The notes under the pieces: model-generated | Database searches by the model: none | The model's input: only the letters and a program-made list of their open reading frames with translations | Told to the model about the DNA's origin: nothing | Translations under genes and position numbers: made by a program | Source of the DNA: JAVBOW01 sp031550125 | Lineage (GTDB): Bacteria; Bacteroidota; Bacteroidia; Bacteroidales; Rikenellaceae | Length of the DNA: 64,000 nt | NCBI GenBank assembly: GCA_031550125.1 | Contig: JAVBOW010000018.1 | Location: forward strand, 40,100-104,099 | Direction: 5' to 3' | In this document: piece after piece, positions 25,482 through 34,841 of the stretch | How positions within the stretch are numbered: position 1 is the stretch's first letter | How the letters are laid out: the number at the start of each line of letters is the position of its first letter

Positions 25482-26015
25482 CTATTTCCTGAAGACGGAA
25501 AAGCAGACGCTGCCGTAACTTTTGAAAAACAAAAAACAGGGGTGGACCGAATAGTCTGCCCCTTTGGCGTGTTCGAACACCAGCATCCCTCCGTCGGCCA
25601 AGAGTCCGCGGCCGAAAACCAGTTCGATAACCTCTTCAGCCCCGGACAGGTCGTAAGGCGCGTCGGAAAAGATGACGTCGAAAGTTTTGGAGCAACTCTT
25701 CAGGTAGAGGAAGACGTTGGCTTTTAACGGGCGTACATTGTCGAATCCCATGCCTACCGCCGTATCCTTTATATATTTATGGTGTACGGCGTTTATCTCT
25801 ACCGAAGTCACGCTTTTGGCCCCGCGCGAAGCAAACTCGTAACTTATCGATCCCGTGCCGGAAAACAGATCCAACACGTCGATATCTTCGAAATCGACGT
25901 AATTCCCTAATACGTTGAAAATATTCTCCTTGGCGAAGTCTGTAGTAGGACGCGCCCTCAGGTTTCGCGGCGGGTTGAGTGCCCTGCCCTTATGGCTGCC
26001 ACTGATAATGCGCAT
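25482..26015 (-). CDS. rsmD: 16S rRNA m2G966 methyltransferase RsmD
   Basis: 177 residues, standard RsmD size. RsmD methylates N2 of G966 in 16S rRNA. N-terminus MRIISGSHKGRALNPPRNLRARPTTDFAKENIFNVL is the family signature, followed by SAM motif I VLDLFSGTGSISYEFASRGA. Motif IV, usually DPPY, reads DAPY here (VIFSDAPYDL), a substitution at the first Pro. Start overlaps the DUF3822 gene by 26 bases. Confidence 0.9.
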   Translation of the reverse strand: MRIISGSHKGRALNPPRNLRARPTTDFAKENIFNVLGNYVDFEDIDVLDLFSGTGSISYEFASRGAKSVTSVEINAVHHKYIKDTAVGMGFDNVRPLKANVFLYLKSCSKTFDVIFSDAPYDLSGAEEVIELVFGRGLLADGGMLVFEHAKGADYSVHPCFLFFKSYGSVCFSVFRK

Positions 26016-26709
26016 TGCCTATGACGCTCCTGTAATATTTCGACAGCAGTTTTATCACCGCATCGTCGCCGTGTCCCAGTACGAGGATAGTGGAATTTTG
26101 CAAATCGACTATCTTGCCCAAACGTTGTATGTAATACATTAGGTCCGCCGAAGTGGAGTAGGGGAAAGCCTCGGCGAAATTCAGTTTATCCTCTATAACC
26201 GTCAGGTAGGCCACCGAAGGCGTGAGGTTCAACTCTACGGTGCCGCGCTTGGGTCGGTATATGCTCTTCAGTATGGGAGATGTGAAGGTGAGGCCAGGCC
26301 AGACGCTCCTGAGATATTCCACGGCAGGCCGCGGAGCCACCATAACGGCGCGTATGCCGAAAGCGGGCGAAACCACCGTCATCTCATCCCTGCCGTACAC
26401 CACTTTATTGGCCTTGAGGTAGTTCTCCTCCATGCCCTCCTCGAACATGGTGTTCGGGATAAGCACTATTCGGTTGGTATCTACCTCTATTTCCACCTTT
26501 GGGAAATTTTCCGGCAGAAGTTTATGCTCTTCTATCAGCCGGGATACGATATTTTCTACCGAAAAACCGGATGCGAAATCGAAAAAGCCTTCCGGCGCGG
26601 CTTTCACGTCAAAAGGACAGGAAAAGGAAAGTCCATCCGCGGCTACGCGGATGGACAAAACCCTTTCTGCTATTTTGCCTGCAAGTGTTTTATTCCCAGT
26701 TTCCTGCAT
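25990..26709 (-). CDS. DUF3822 family protein
   Basis: 239 residues with no signal peptide or TM helix. The sequence (LSIRVAADGLSFSCPFD, NRIVLIPNTMFEEG, VYLTVIEDKLNFAEAFPYSTSADLMYYI-like middle, GHGDDAVIKLLSKYYRSV) fits DUF3822, a Bacteroidota family with an actin/FtsA-like look that is regularly found immediately upstream of rsmD. Function unknown. It overlaps the hypothetical gene upstream by 20 bases and rsmD by 26, so the three are one transcript. Confidence 0.8.
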   Translation of the reverse strand: MQETGNKTLAGKIAERVLSIRVAADGLSFSCPFDVKAAPEGFFDFASGFSVENIVSRLIEEHKLLPENFPKVEIEVDTNRIVLIPNTMFEEGMEENYLKANKVVYGRDEMTVVSPAFGIRAVMVAPRPAVEYLRSVWPGLTFTSPILKSIYRPKRGTVELNLTPSVAYLTVIEDKLNFAEAFPYSTSADLMYYIQRLGKIVDLQNSTILVLGHGDDAVIKLLSKYYRSVIGNAHYQWQP

Positions 26710-27310
26710 CGTTGGTAGCTTGATCCAGCGCGCCTACTTTGAGGCCCGGATATTTATGCAACGTCTTTTTATGTATATCTATCAGGTTAATGAGTTCCTG
26801 TTCGTCGAGGTCGCCAAGGAAATCTTTGAAAGGCGCCTTGCATTCGAACACAGGCACAACGATCTCTGATTCGGTTTTGAAGAATCCTGCATCCATGATG
26901 AACTTTTTGCCGTCGCCGTAAGGAATAAGAGGCAACTCTTTGATCTGTTCAACCGTTAGCTTTTTGGATCCGAACACAGTGTCCGCCGCCATTTTGTAGA
27001 ATTCTTCGGTCTTTACCTGTCCTTTAGCCACAGCCACAGAGTCGTCGGCCGAACCTATCGATTTCCGGAATACCAGCGAGTCGTTGAGTATGAAATTGAT
27101 AAGTACGTCGAAACTGGGCGTGTATTGCAGGTATTTTTGTTTGTAGGCGCGTTGGGCCAAACGTATATTGTACAGGCGCTCAATAACGGCCTCTTCACGT
27201 TTCTTCTGCTCCTTCTGGAAATGCATAGGGGTCATGATCTGTTGAAGCAGAACATAAACAAGCAGCGCTATGACAACCAGGAGCGCGATCTGGATTACTT
27301 TTTTTACCAT
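26690..27310 (-). CDS. Hypothetical single-pass membrane protein
   Basis: 206 residues, not recognised as a named family. Residues 5-24 form one N-terminal TM helix (VIQIALLVVIALLVYVLLQQI). A helical, charged stretch follows (FQKEQKKREEAVIERLYNIRLAQRAYKQKYLQYTPSFDVLINFI), somewhat like the N-terminal helix of pilin/pseudopilin proteins, and then a soluble domain. No prepilin cleavage motif is seen. First gene of the DUF3822-rsmD operon. Divergent from the helicase with 40 bases between the starts; a possible -7 box TAAATTTG for it lies at 27382-27375, inside the helicase gene. Confidence 0.7.
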   Translation of the reverse strand: MVKKVIQIALLVVIALLVYVLLQQIMTPMHFQKEQKKREEAVIERLYNIRLAQRAYKQKYLQYTPSFDVLINFILNDSLVFRKSIGSADDSVAVAKGQVKTEEFYKMAADTVFGSKKLTVEQIKELPLIPYGDGKKFIMDAGFFKTESEIVVPVFECKAPFKDFLGDLDEQELINLIDIHKKTLHKYPGLKVGALDQATNDAGNWE

Positions 27311-27322
27311 GTTATTTTTATT

Positions 27323-27330
27323 TAAATTTG
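27323..27330 (+). promoter_or_regulatory. -7 promoter box of the RecD-like helicase
   Basis: TAAATTTG, 20 bases before ATG 27351; it lies inside the longer frame and so supports the later start. Confidence 0.55.
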
Positions 27331-27350
27331 TAGCGAAATCAGGCTTTCGT

Positions 27351-28793
27351 ATGATAGAGAAACATATCGCGTCCCAAATTTACACTAATTTTGGTTTTGA
27401 ACCAACTTTTGGGCAAAAAAAAATCATCGAACAACTTGCCGGGTTTATCGCCGAGGCGGGGACGGAGAGGATTTTTATTCTCGACGGACACGCGGGGACG
27501 GGCAAGACCACCCTTCTTGGGGCGTTCGTAAAAACGATCAAGCAACTGAATATAAAACCAGTGCTGCTTGCGCCCACCGGCCGTGCGGCCAAAGTGCTAT
27601 CGCAGCTTACGGGCGAAAAGGCGGCCACCATACATAAGAAGATCTACCGGCAAAAATCCACCGCCGACCCGCAATCGCACTTTTCGATAGACCGCAATCC
27701 CGAAAAAGACGCCTGTTTCATAGTTGACGAGGCGTCGATGATAGCCGATTCGTCATTCGACGGCGCATTGTTCGGATCGGGCAACCTGCTCGACGACCTT
27801 GTCGGTTATATACGCGGCGGCGTCCGTTGCCGCCTTATATTCGTGGGAGACAGCGCTCAGCTTCCTCCTGTGGGCCACGATCGCAGCCCGGCCCTCGACG
27901 CGCGCAGAATGTCTGTCTACGGCCTCGTGACCTGCGTCCAGCTCGATGAGGTGGTGCGCCAACAGGCCGATTCGGGTATCCTCTTCAACGCCACCCTTGT
28001 GCGTTCCATGCTCGAGGCGCGCATATACGAGCCGCCACTGTTGCGCACGGAAGGATTCTGCGACGTGAAGGCTATAAACGGCAACAGCCTGATAGAAGAG
28101 ATAGAGAACAGCTACGCACGTTACGGCCGCGACGAGGTGATAATAATCACCCGCTCGAATAAACGCGCCAACCGCTTCAATGAAGGAGTAAGGCGCAGCG
28201 TCCTTTACGCCGAAGGGGAGATAGAATCGGGCGACATGCTGATGGTGGTGAAGAACAACTATCATTATACCGATCAGGGGGAAGATTCGCGCATGGATTT
28301 CATCGCCAACGGCGATATAGCCCGCCTGCGGCGTCTTAGGCGTTTCGAAGATCTGTACGGTTTCCGTTTCGCCGAGGCTACGCTGGTTTTCCCCGACTAT
28401 GACAACTATGAGACGGAGTGCAAGATACTGCTCGATACCCTGGCCTCCGAATCGCCCGCCCTTACCAAAGAACAGAATATGCTGCTGTTCCAGAACATAA
28501 ACGGCGATTACGCCGACATATCGAGCAAAGCAAAACGCTACAAAGAGGTCCGCGAAAACGACCACTACAACGCCGTGCAGGTGAAATTCGCCTATGCCGT
28601 AACATGCCATAAGGCGCAGGGAGGACAGTGGAAGGCGGTGTTCGTGGATCGCATGCTCTTCGGTGAGGAGCCTATGACGCGCGACATGCTTCGGTGGCTC
28701 TACACCGCCCTGACGCGGGCCACGGAAAAACTCTTCCTCGTCAACTTCGACGGAAAGTTCTTCGAGGAAGGCAGCGGCCCGGAGGAGATGTGA
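27351..28793 (+). CDS. RecD2-like SF1 DNA helicase
   Basis: 480 residues from ATG 27351. Superfamily 1 ATPase: Walker A GHAGTGKTT (46-54), motif II FIVDEASMIAD, motif III GDSAQLPPVG, motif IV region CVQLDEVVRQ, and the UvrD_C_2 segment VTCHKAQGGQWKAVFVD with motif VI WLYTALTRATEKLFLV. No RecB/RecC partners are nearby and the N-terminal extension of RecD is missing, so it is a stand-alone RecD-like 5'-3' helicase of the kind common in Bacteroidota. Its role is probably in DNA repair or replication, which is inferred. Confidence 0.9.
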   Translation: MIEKHIASQIYTNFGFEPTFGQKKIIEQLAGFIAEAGTERIFILDGHAGTGKTTLLGAFVKTIKQLNIKPVLLAPTGRAAKVLSQLTGEKAATIHKKIYRQKSTADPQSHFSIDRNPEKDACFIVDEASMIADSSFDGALFGSGNLLDDLVGYIRGGVRCRLIFVGDSAQLPPVGHDRSPALDARRMSVYGLVTCVQLDEVVRQQADSGILFNATLVRSMLEARIYEPPLLRTEGFCDVKAINGNSLIEEIENSYARYGRDEVIIITRSNKRANRFNEGVRRSVLYAEGEIESGDMLMVVKNNYHYTDQGEDSRMDFIANGDIARLRRLRRFEDLYGFRFAEATLVFPDYDNYETECKILLDTLASESPALTKEQNMLLFQNINGDYADISSKAKRYKEVRENDHYNAVQVKFAYAVTCHKAQGGQWKAVFVDRMLFGEEPMTRDMLRWLYTALTRATEKLFLVNFDGKFFEEGSGPEEM

Positions 28794-28810
28794 AAAGGCA
28801 GGTATATACA

Positions 28811-28850
28811 AACGGCGGCATTCGAATGTACGAATGCCGCCGTTTTTTTT
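28811..28850 (+). terminator. Terminator of the RecD-like helicase gene
   Basis: Perfect 14-bp stem (28811-28824 with 28831-28844), 6-base loop, T-run to 28850. Confidence 0.9.
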
Positions 28851-28855
28851 GCGTC

Positions 28856-29551
28856 TTACCTGGCCGGACCCTCCAGCGCACGCGCCACGGCGCCGAGCGC
28901 TATCTTCTCCATAACCAGATAGGCCTCGGCGTTGGGATGCACGCCGTCGTCGCCGTAGCCTTTCCGCAATGCGCCGTTTTCGTCGCGCAGGGCGCCGTTG
29001 AAATCTGCGTAGACCGCGCCCTGTTCCCGGGCTAACGATTTCAGCCGTTCGTTAAGGGCGTCTATCTTTGCCGCGGCGTCCTTCACGGCAGGATTCCATC
29101 CGAAAGCCGCCGCCGGCAGCACGGAGCATACCACCACGCATATGCCGTCTGAGTTGGCCAACTGCACCATCGAGGCTATGTTGCCCATAGTGAAATCGGG
29201 GTCGTATGGTCCGGCGTTCTCGGCAATGTCGTTCGTGCCGGCGCATATCACCGCCACCTTAGGCCTCAGTTCCAAGATATCGCTGCGGAAGCGCAACAAC
29301 ATCTGAGGCGAAGTTTGCCCGCCTATGCCGCGGCCAACGAAATTGTTGTCCGCGAAGAATCCGGGATGCACACGCACCCACCCTTCGAAGATGGAATTGC
29401 CCATAAACGCCGCTACGGGGCTTTTGCCCGAGGCGGCCCACTCCCGGTTGGATGCGGCGTATCTCCCGAGGTCGACCATTTGGTTTAATTTCTGGGCATG
29501 GCCCAAAGTGCAAATCCCGGCCATAGCGACAAGCGCCGCGAACTTTTTCAT
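28856..29551 (-). CDS. SGNH/GDSL-family hydrolase, exported
   Basis: 231 residues. Signal peptide ends near residue 19 (TLGHAQ). SGNH blocks: block I MGNSIFEGW with nucleophile Ser53, block II GRGIGGQTSPQML (Gly), block III VICAGTNDIAE (Asn), block V DDGVHPNAEAY (Asp, His). Family members are esterases/deacetylases acting on sugar or lipid esters; the substrate here is not known. Starts 5 bases after the msrA stop, therefore the last gene of the mutS operon. Confidence 0.92.
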   Translation of the reverse strand: MKKFAALVAMAGICTLGHAQKLNQMVDLGRYAASNREWAASGKSPVAAFMGNSIFEGWVRVHPGFFADNNFVGRGIGGQTSPQMLLRFRSDILELRPKVAVICAGTNDIAENAGPYDPDFTMGNIASMVQLANSDGICVVVCSVLPAAAFGWNPAVKDAAAKIDALNERLKSLAREQGAVYADFNGALRDENGALRKGYGDDGVHPNAEAYLVMEKIALGAVARALEGPAR

Positions 29552-29555
29552 TTCG

Positions 29556-30068
29556 TCAAAATCGCTTTATATAACGATGGCAATCAGGCTGTTCGTTGTT
29601 CTTATTGAAATAGTCCTGATGATACTCCTCGGCCCTCCAAAATTCGGATGCGGGAGTGACTTTCGTGACCACGTCGTAACCCTTTTTCTGTAAGGTCTCT
29701 ATCAACATCAGGGCCACCTGCCGCTGTTTAGGCGTGGTGTAGAATATTTCTGAGCGATATTGGTCGCCTATATCGGTGGCCTGGCCCCCAGTCTGGGTGG
29801 GATCGTGTATCTCGAAGAAGAGCTTGGCCAGTATCTCGAAATTCACTTTAGCCGGATCGAAAAATATCCTCACCGCCTCGGCGTGGCCGGTGGAGTGGGC
29901 TTTCACCTCTTCGTAAGTGGGGTTTTCGGTGTGGCCGCCGGTATATCCCGCCTCTACGGCTACCACCCCCGGCCAGTATTTCATCATCAGGTTCTCGACG
30001 CCCCAGAAACAGCCTCCTGCGAAGATGGCCGTTTCGAGCGAGGGATCGTTCTCGTAACCGCTGTGCAT
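29556..30068 (-). CDS. msrA: Peptide-methionine (S)-S-oxide reductase
   Basis: 170-residue MsrA that repairs oxidised methionine in proteins. Catalytic motif GGCFWGVE with Cys20, followed by the family pattern GYTGGHTENPTYEEV and HAEAVRIFFDP. No signal peptide, so cytosolic. Gap of 9 bases to the M48 gene and 4 bases to the SGNH gene. Confidence 0.96.
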   Translation of the reverse strand: MHSGYENDPSLETAIFAGGCFWGVENLMMKYWPGVVAVEAGYTGGHTENPTYEEVKAHSTGHAEAVRIFFDPAKVNFEILAKLFFEIHDPTQTGGQATDIGDQYRSEIFYTTPKQRQVALMLIETLQKKGYDVVTKVTPASEFWRAEEYHQDYFNKNNEQPDCHRYIKRF

Positions 30069-30077
30069 ATATATCGT

Positions 30078-30857
30078 CTATTTTTTTGTGTTCGCCGGGC
30101 GCGCATAGCCGTCCGCAGTGGCGCGGTCTGCCATCTTTTTGGTACGCGAAGCGATATCGGGGTGTGTCGAGAAGAGCTGCTGCATAGCATCGCTCTTCGC
30201 GGCCGCACTACCCTCCAAGGCCTGCAACTTTTCGAACGACAGGGCCATCGCCCAGGGATTGATGCCGTTCTTTTTGAGGAATTCATAGCCGTAGCTGTCG
30301 GCTGCATACTCCTGCTTCTGGGAATAGCGGGCGCTCATATAGGCCTCGCCTATGTCGCCCAGCTGCGAGGCGCTCAGGACGGCTATCGTCCCGCCCGTGG
30401 AGGTCAGCGCGTCGCGCGCGGCCGAGGTCAGCAGGGCGTTCTTGAAGGCGTCCTTGGTGTCTTTGTTCTTGACGTGGCCTATTTCATGGCCTATAACCCC
30501 GAGTACCTCTTCGTCCGTCATTATGTCCATAAGGCCCGAATATACCCTCACGCTGCCGTCGGAGCAGGCGAAGGCGTTAACGTCCTTGGTTTTGTAAACC
30601 TTTATGTTTATACCTTCCTTGCCGTTGATCTTCGAGGCTATGCGGTTCATGCGTACGGCGTATGGATCGTTGCCGACGGCGATGGCGTTCTTCTTGTCGT
30701 TTTCGACGATGAACTGGGTGGTGTAGGCGTCTATCTGCTCGTCGGTAAGGGTTACGGCCTGCACCAGTTTGCCTGTGGCCGAGGTTACCATATCCATATT
30801 GAGCGTAGAACAAGAGAGCGCCGCAAAGGCGACGGGAATGACGATAAGTTTTTTCAT
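30078..30857 (-). CDS. M48-family metalloprotease lipoprotein
   Basis: 259 residues. Lipobox ALSC with Cys16, so a membrane-anchored lipoprotein. Zinc motif HEIGH (His124, His128) in VLGVIGHEIGHVKNKDTKDAF and third ligand Glu in QEYAADSYGYEFL. This matches the small periplasmic M48C (YcaL/LoiP-like) peptidases involved in envelope protein quality control. Start overlaps the mutS stop by 4 bases. Confidence 0.92.
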   Translation of the reverse strand: MKKLIVIPVAFAALSCSTLNMDMVTSATGKLVQAVTLTDEQIDAYTTQFIVENDKKNAIAVGNDPYAVRMNRIASKINGKEGINIKVYKTKDVNAFACSDGSVRVYSGLMDIMTDEEVLGVIGHEIGHVKNKDTKDAFKNALLTSAARDALTSTGGTIAVLSASQLGDIGEAYMSARYSQKQEYAADSYGYEFLKKNGINPWAMALSFEKLQALEGSAAAKSDAMQQLFSTHPDIASRTKKMADRATADGYARPANTKK

Positions 30858-33502
30858 AGACCTGTTATTTTTTTTATTTCGTTGAGTTTATTCAGAGCCT
30901 CGATAGGCGTGAGCGAATTTATGTCGAGCGAGCGTATCCTGTCGCGTATCTCCTTCAATACAGGATCGTCCAACTGGAACATGCTTAGCTGTATGGCTGG
31001 CGAGGGTGGGGCGGCCTTGCCTTTTTTACCTGTGGCGGGTTGCTTTTCCGTTTGTGTGCCGAGCGTACTCTCACCCCTGGATTGCTCCAGCGCCGACAGT
31101 ATCTCTCCGGCCCGCTCCACTATGCGTCCGGGCATGCCGGCCATCTGCGCAACGTGTATACCGAAAGAGTGGGCCACGCCTCCGGGAAGCAGTTTACGCA
31201 GGAATATTATGTTGCGTCCGTCCTCGCGCACCGAAACGTTGTAGTTTTTCACCCTGGGGCATATCTCCTCCATCTCGTTGAGTTCATGGTAGTGGGTGGC
31301 GAAGTGGGTTTTGGCGCGGGCGCCCGAGGGGTGGTTGTGGATATATTCCACCATGGCCCATGCTATCGATATGCCGTCATAGGTACTCGTGCCGCGGCCT
31401 ATCTCGTCGAGCAGAATCAGGCTGCGGTCGGAAATGTTGTTAAGTATGCTGGCCGACTCGGTCATCTCCACCATGAACGTCGACTCCCCCTCGGAGATGT
31501 TGTCCGATGCTCCCACGCGGGTAAATATCTTATCGACAAGGCCTATGCGCGCCGATTGCGCGGGGACGAAACTGCCCATCTGCGCCATCAGCACTATCAG
31601 CGCCGTCTGGCGCAACAATGCCGATTTACCCGACATGTTCGGACCCGTGATCATTATTATTTGCTGTCCGTCGCCGTCCAGGAGCAGGTCATTGGGAATA
31701 TATTTTTCACCCACCGGCAGCATTGCTTCTATTACCGGGTGGCGTCCCTGCTTTATGTCTATCGATTTGCTTTCGTCCAGCTCGGGGCGGCAGTAGCTCC
31801 TCTCCACGGCCAACGTGGCGAAAGATAGCAGGCAGTCGACGCGCGCCACGGCGGCGGCGTTACGTTGCAGTTGGGGCAGGAACCCGGCCATGCAGGCCAT
31901 AAGCTCGGCCCAAACGCGCTGTTCTATGGACAAAATACGCTGCTCGGCACCCAGTATCTTCTCTTCGTATTCTTTCAGCTCGGCGGTTATGTAACGCTCG
32001 GCCCCGGTGAGGGTCTGCTTGCGTATCCAGCCTTCAGGCACTTTGTCCCTGTGGGTATTGCGTACCTCTATATAATAGCCGAAGACGTTATTGAAACTGA
32101 CCTTTAGCGATGGTATGCCCGTCGCGGCGCTTTCGCGCTGCTGTATCTCGTTTATCACATCCTTGCCGCGCATGGCCAGCCGGCGCAGGTCATCGAGTTC
32201 CATGTCCACCCCGTCGGCTATCACGCCGCCTTTCAATATCTGGTTGGAAGGATCGGGATAGACCTCCCGGGCGATCCTCCCGCACATCTCCCTGCAGGGG
32301 TCGAGGACGGCGGCTATGGCGGCGAGATTGTTTTCCCCAGAGGTATCGAACGCGGCCTTGAGCGCCTCCGTCGCTTCAAGCGCGCTGCGCAGGTGAACCA
32401 CTTCGCGAGGCGTTATTCGGCCCGTGGCTATCCGCGAGGCTATGCGCTCCATATCTCCTATCCCGGACACAAGCCCTGAAATATTTTCGCGCAGGGCTTC
32501 GTCGTCCTTAAAGCGTTGCACCACGTCGAGGCGGGCGTTTATCCGCCCCACGTCTTTTATCGGCATGGCTATCCAGCGACGCAGAAGCCTGCCGCCCATA
32601 GGGGTGGCGGTACGGTCTACGGCATGGAAGAAACCTCCGCTCAGGCGTTGCGAATTGGATTGGAACAGTTCCAGGTTGCGTATGGTGAAACGGTCTATCC
32701 ACACGTAATCGCCCTCGTCTATTCGCGATATGGACGATATGTGCGAAACATTGCGGTGTTCGGTGAATTCGAGGTAGTACAATATGGCGCCGGCAGCGCT
32801 TATCGCGCCATCCATGCCGTCGATGCCGAAACCCTTGAGCGAGGCCGAGCCGAATTGTCTGCACAGTTTCTCCCGGTTTATGTCCGCAGAGAACACCCAT
32901 TCGTCGAGGCGGTAGGTGTAATGCGACGTACCGAATAGGTTGCGGAAATGGTCGTCGCGCCCTCGCTGGTATATTATCTCTTTGGGCGCGAGGCTCGACA
33001 GCAGTTTGTCGATGTAGGCGTCGCTCCCTTCTGCGGCGTAGAATTCCCCTGTGGAAAGGTCGAGGAAAGCCGCTCCGGTGGAGTGCTTACCGAAGAATAC
33101 CGCCGCAAGGAAAGTATTGGCTTTGGGTTGCAGGACATTATCGTTTAACGCTATGCCGGGGGTGACGAGTTCTATGACCCCGCGTTTGACTATCCCTTTG
33201 GCTGTTTTGGGATCTTCCAGCTGCTCGCATATCGCCACGCGCTCGCCCGCCCTGACGAGCTTGGGCAGGTAAGTTTCCAGTGCATGGTACGGGAAGCCGG
33301 CCAGCTCTACGAACGACGCCGCGCCGTTGGCCCTGCGCGTAAGGGTTATACCCAATATCGAGCTGGCCTTTATGGCGTCCTGGCCGAAAGTTTCGTAAAA
33401 ATCACCCACGCGGAAGAGCAGTACGGCATCGCCGTACACAGCCTTGATGTCGTAATATTGCTTCATCAAGGGAGTCTTCACATATTTTGCGCTTTCGCTC
33501 AT
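30854..33502 (-). CDS. mutS: DNA mismatch repair protein MutS
   Basis: 882 residues, normal MutS1 size. Mismatch-recognition domain with the Phe-x-Glu wedge region (LLFRVGDFYETFGQDAI), lever/clamp core, then ATPase with Walker A ITGPNMSGKSALLRQ, signature STFMVEMTE, Walker B LILLDEIGRGTSTYDG, and the H-loop ATHYHEL. The C-terminal tail (SPAIQLSMFQLDDPVLKEIRDRI) is typical of MutS1. First gene of an operon with M48, msrA and the SGNH hydrolase. Confidence 0.98.
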   Translation of the reverse strand: MSESAKYVKTPLMKQYYDIKAVYGDAVLLFRVGDFYETFGQDAIKASSILGITLTRRANGAASFVELAGFPYHALETYLPKLVRAGERVAICEQLEDPKTAKGIVKRGVIELVTPGIALNDNVLQPKANTFLAAVFFGKHSTGAAFLDLSTGEFYAAEGSDAYIDKLLSSLAPKEIIYQRGRDDHFRNLFGTSHYTYRLDEWVFSADINREKLCRQFGSASLKGFGIDGMDGAISAAGAILYYLEFTEHRNVSHISSISRIDEGDYVWIDRFTIRNLELFQSNSQRLSGGFFHAVDRTATPMGGRLLRRWIAMPIKDVGRINARLDVVQRFKDDEALRENISGLVSGIGDMERIASRIATGRITPREVVHLRSALEATEALKAAFDTSGENNLAAIAAVLDPCREMCGRIAREVYPDPSNQILKGGVIADGVDMELDDLRRLAMRGKDVINEIQQRESAATGIPSLKVSFNNVFGYYIEVRNTHRDKVPEGWIRKQTLTGAERYITAELKEYEEKILGAEQRILSIEQRVWAELMACMAGFLPQLQRNAAAVARVDCLLSFATLAVERSYCRPELDESKSIDIKQGRHPVIEAMLPVGEKYIPNDLLLDGDGQQIIMITGPNMSGKSALLRQTALIVLMAQMGSFVPAQSARIGLVDKIFTRVGASDNISEGESTFMVEMTESASILNNISDRSLILLDEIGRGTSTYDGISIAWAMVEYIHNHPSGARAKTHFATHYHELNEMEEICPRVKNYNVSVREDGRNIIFLRKLLPGGVAHSFGIHVAQMAGMPGRIVERAGEILSALEQSRGESTLGTQTEKQPATGKKGKAAPPSPAIQLSMFQLDDPVLKEIRDRIRSLDINSLTPIEALNKLNEIKKITGL

Positions 33503-33522
33503 GGGTGTGTTTTTGCGTCACG

Positions 33523-33530
33523 CAAAGATA
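33523..33530 (-). promoter_or_regulatory. -7 promoter box of the mutS operon
   Basis: TATCTTTG on the minus strand, 20 bases before the mutS ATG. Confidence 0.55.
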
Positions 33531-33562
33531 TGTAAGATTTCGGAATTTTAAAGCCGCCGGGG

Positions 33563-34726
33563 TCATTGCCTCGCCCAGCTGCTGCCGAACACGAGATAAT
33601 AGGTAAATCCCTCGCGCCCCATCGCCAGATCCACCCCCACGCGCAGTTTTAATTTGCGCGCCAGCAGGTAGCGGAAGCCCGTGCCATAGCTGTAGGCCCA
33701 TTCCGCCGATGCGAATTCCGAATAATCGTCGAATCCTTTGCCTATCCCGCCGTAAAGCAGCACGCTCCATCGTTTATAGCAATCCCAGCGCTCCTCCAGC
33801 TCCATCAGTACGGTGGAATTGCCCTGGTAGCGCTCGGCGGGAACGCCGCGCATATCCACGAAAGGCTTCAGGTAGAAAGGCGCCGTACCGAGTACCTGCT
33901 GCACGTCGAGGCGCGCGCCCGTGACGAATTGCCCGTCGCCGCCATACTGGGTAAACCAGTATACGGCGCCCTCCAGATTGCCGTAACGGTAGTCGCTGCC
34001 TATGACAGGATCGCTCCACCGGCCGTGGATATATGTCTTGACGCCATGATTGGGCGTGAACGTATTGTCGCGCGTGTCGAAATTCAGCTGCAGCCCGAGA
34101 TTTGACACATGGCTGTCCATCTCCTTGCCGGTCACGAACGCCGGCAGGTCGCCGCCGCCGTTGAGTTTCAGTTTGGAGTACATGAAAAGATAATCCATTC
34201 CTATTTCAAAGCGTGGGTCGGACATGATCTTGCCCAGATAGCCGTAAATGGGAATGGCCTTGTTGTTGAACGACACGCGCACCTCGCCCGTTTCGGGAAA
34301 AGTGTGGTAAAAATCCATATTGACATTGGCGTATGCCGCGCCTATCTTGTAACGTACCATCCACTTGCGTATTATCCCGAAACGACCGCCCCCCACCATC
34401 CATGTGTCGTTGAGGGTATAGGCGGCACCGCCGGCGGTTAATGTCGGCATTATGGGGTAGACCTTGCCGTGCGCCTGTACGGGCTTTTCGGGCGATATGA
34501 ATATGGCCGAAAGTCCTCCGCCGAAGCCGCCTACGGCAGGCTCGGTGATGATCATGGGAAATGGGACGAATCCTTTTTTCGTGATCAGCCAGTCGCTCAT
34601 GTCGAAAGCATGGTCGAGCGAGTCGCGGAAACCGACATGCGGCTTATCTGGATTGCCGGCATACGCAGCGAAGGAAAGGCAAAACGTCGCTGCTGCAAAG
34701 ATAAAAATTGATATGCTGCGATTCAT
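33563..34726 (-). CDS. BamA/TamA-family outer-membrane beta-barrel protein
   Basis: 387 residues from ATG 34726, which is followed by a signal peptide (ISIFIFAAATFCLSFAAYAG). The mature protein is a surface-antigen (D15-like) barrel: PFPMIITEPAVGGFGGGLSAIFI at the start, alternating strands, and a C-terminal strand ending LVFGSSWARQ. There are no POTRA domains, unlike true BamA, so this is a short stand-alone barrel of unknown cargo. 60 bases downstream of it lies the mutS start; both on the minus strand. Confidence 0.82.
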   Translation of the reverse strand: MNRSISIFIFAAATFCLSFAAYAGNPDKPHVGFRDSLDHAFDMSDWLITKKGFVPFPMIITEPAVGGFGGGLSAIFISPEKPVQAHGKVYPIMPTLTAGGAAYTLNDTWMVGGGRFGIIRKWMVRYKIGAAYANVNMDFYHTFPETGEVRVSFNNKAIPIYGYLGKIMSDPRFEIGMDYLFMYSKLKLNGGGDLPAFVTGKEMDSHVSNLGLQLNFDTRDNTFTPNHGVKTYIHGRWSDPVIGSDYRYGNLEGAVYWFTQYGGDGQFVTGARLDVQQVLGTAPFYLKPFVDMRGVPAERYQGNSTVLMELEERWDCYKRWSVLLYGGIGKGFDDYSEFASAEWAYSYGTGFRYLLARKLKLRVGVDLAMGREGFTYYLVFGSSWARQ

Positions 34727-34783
34727 ATACAGGATGTTTGATGTTTCGCACATCCATGCATTTACTATGCCAGAAGGTTGACG

Positions 34784-34820
34784 TAAAACACAGGGCGGGA
34801 TCTTTGATGATCCCGCCCTG
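34784..34820 (-). terminator. Terminator of the DUF308 gene
   Basis: 12-bp perfect stem (34791-34802 with 34809-34820), followed on the minus strand by TGTTTT. Confidence 0.75.
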
Positions 34821-34841
34821 TATTCTTGGCCGGCAATGCCG

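Noticed and set aside
29760..31244. 494-codon open frame on the plus strand
   Set aside because: Antisense to msrA, the M48 gene and the mutS 3' end, all of which are convincing genes.
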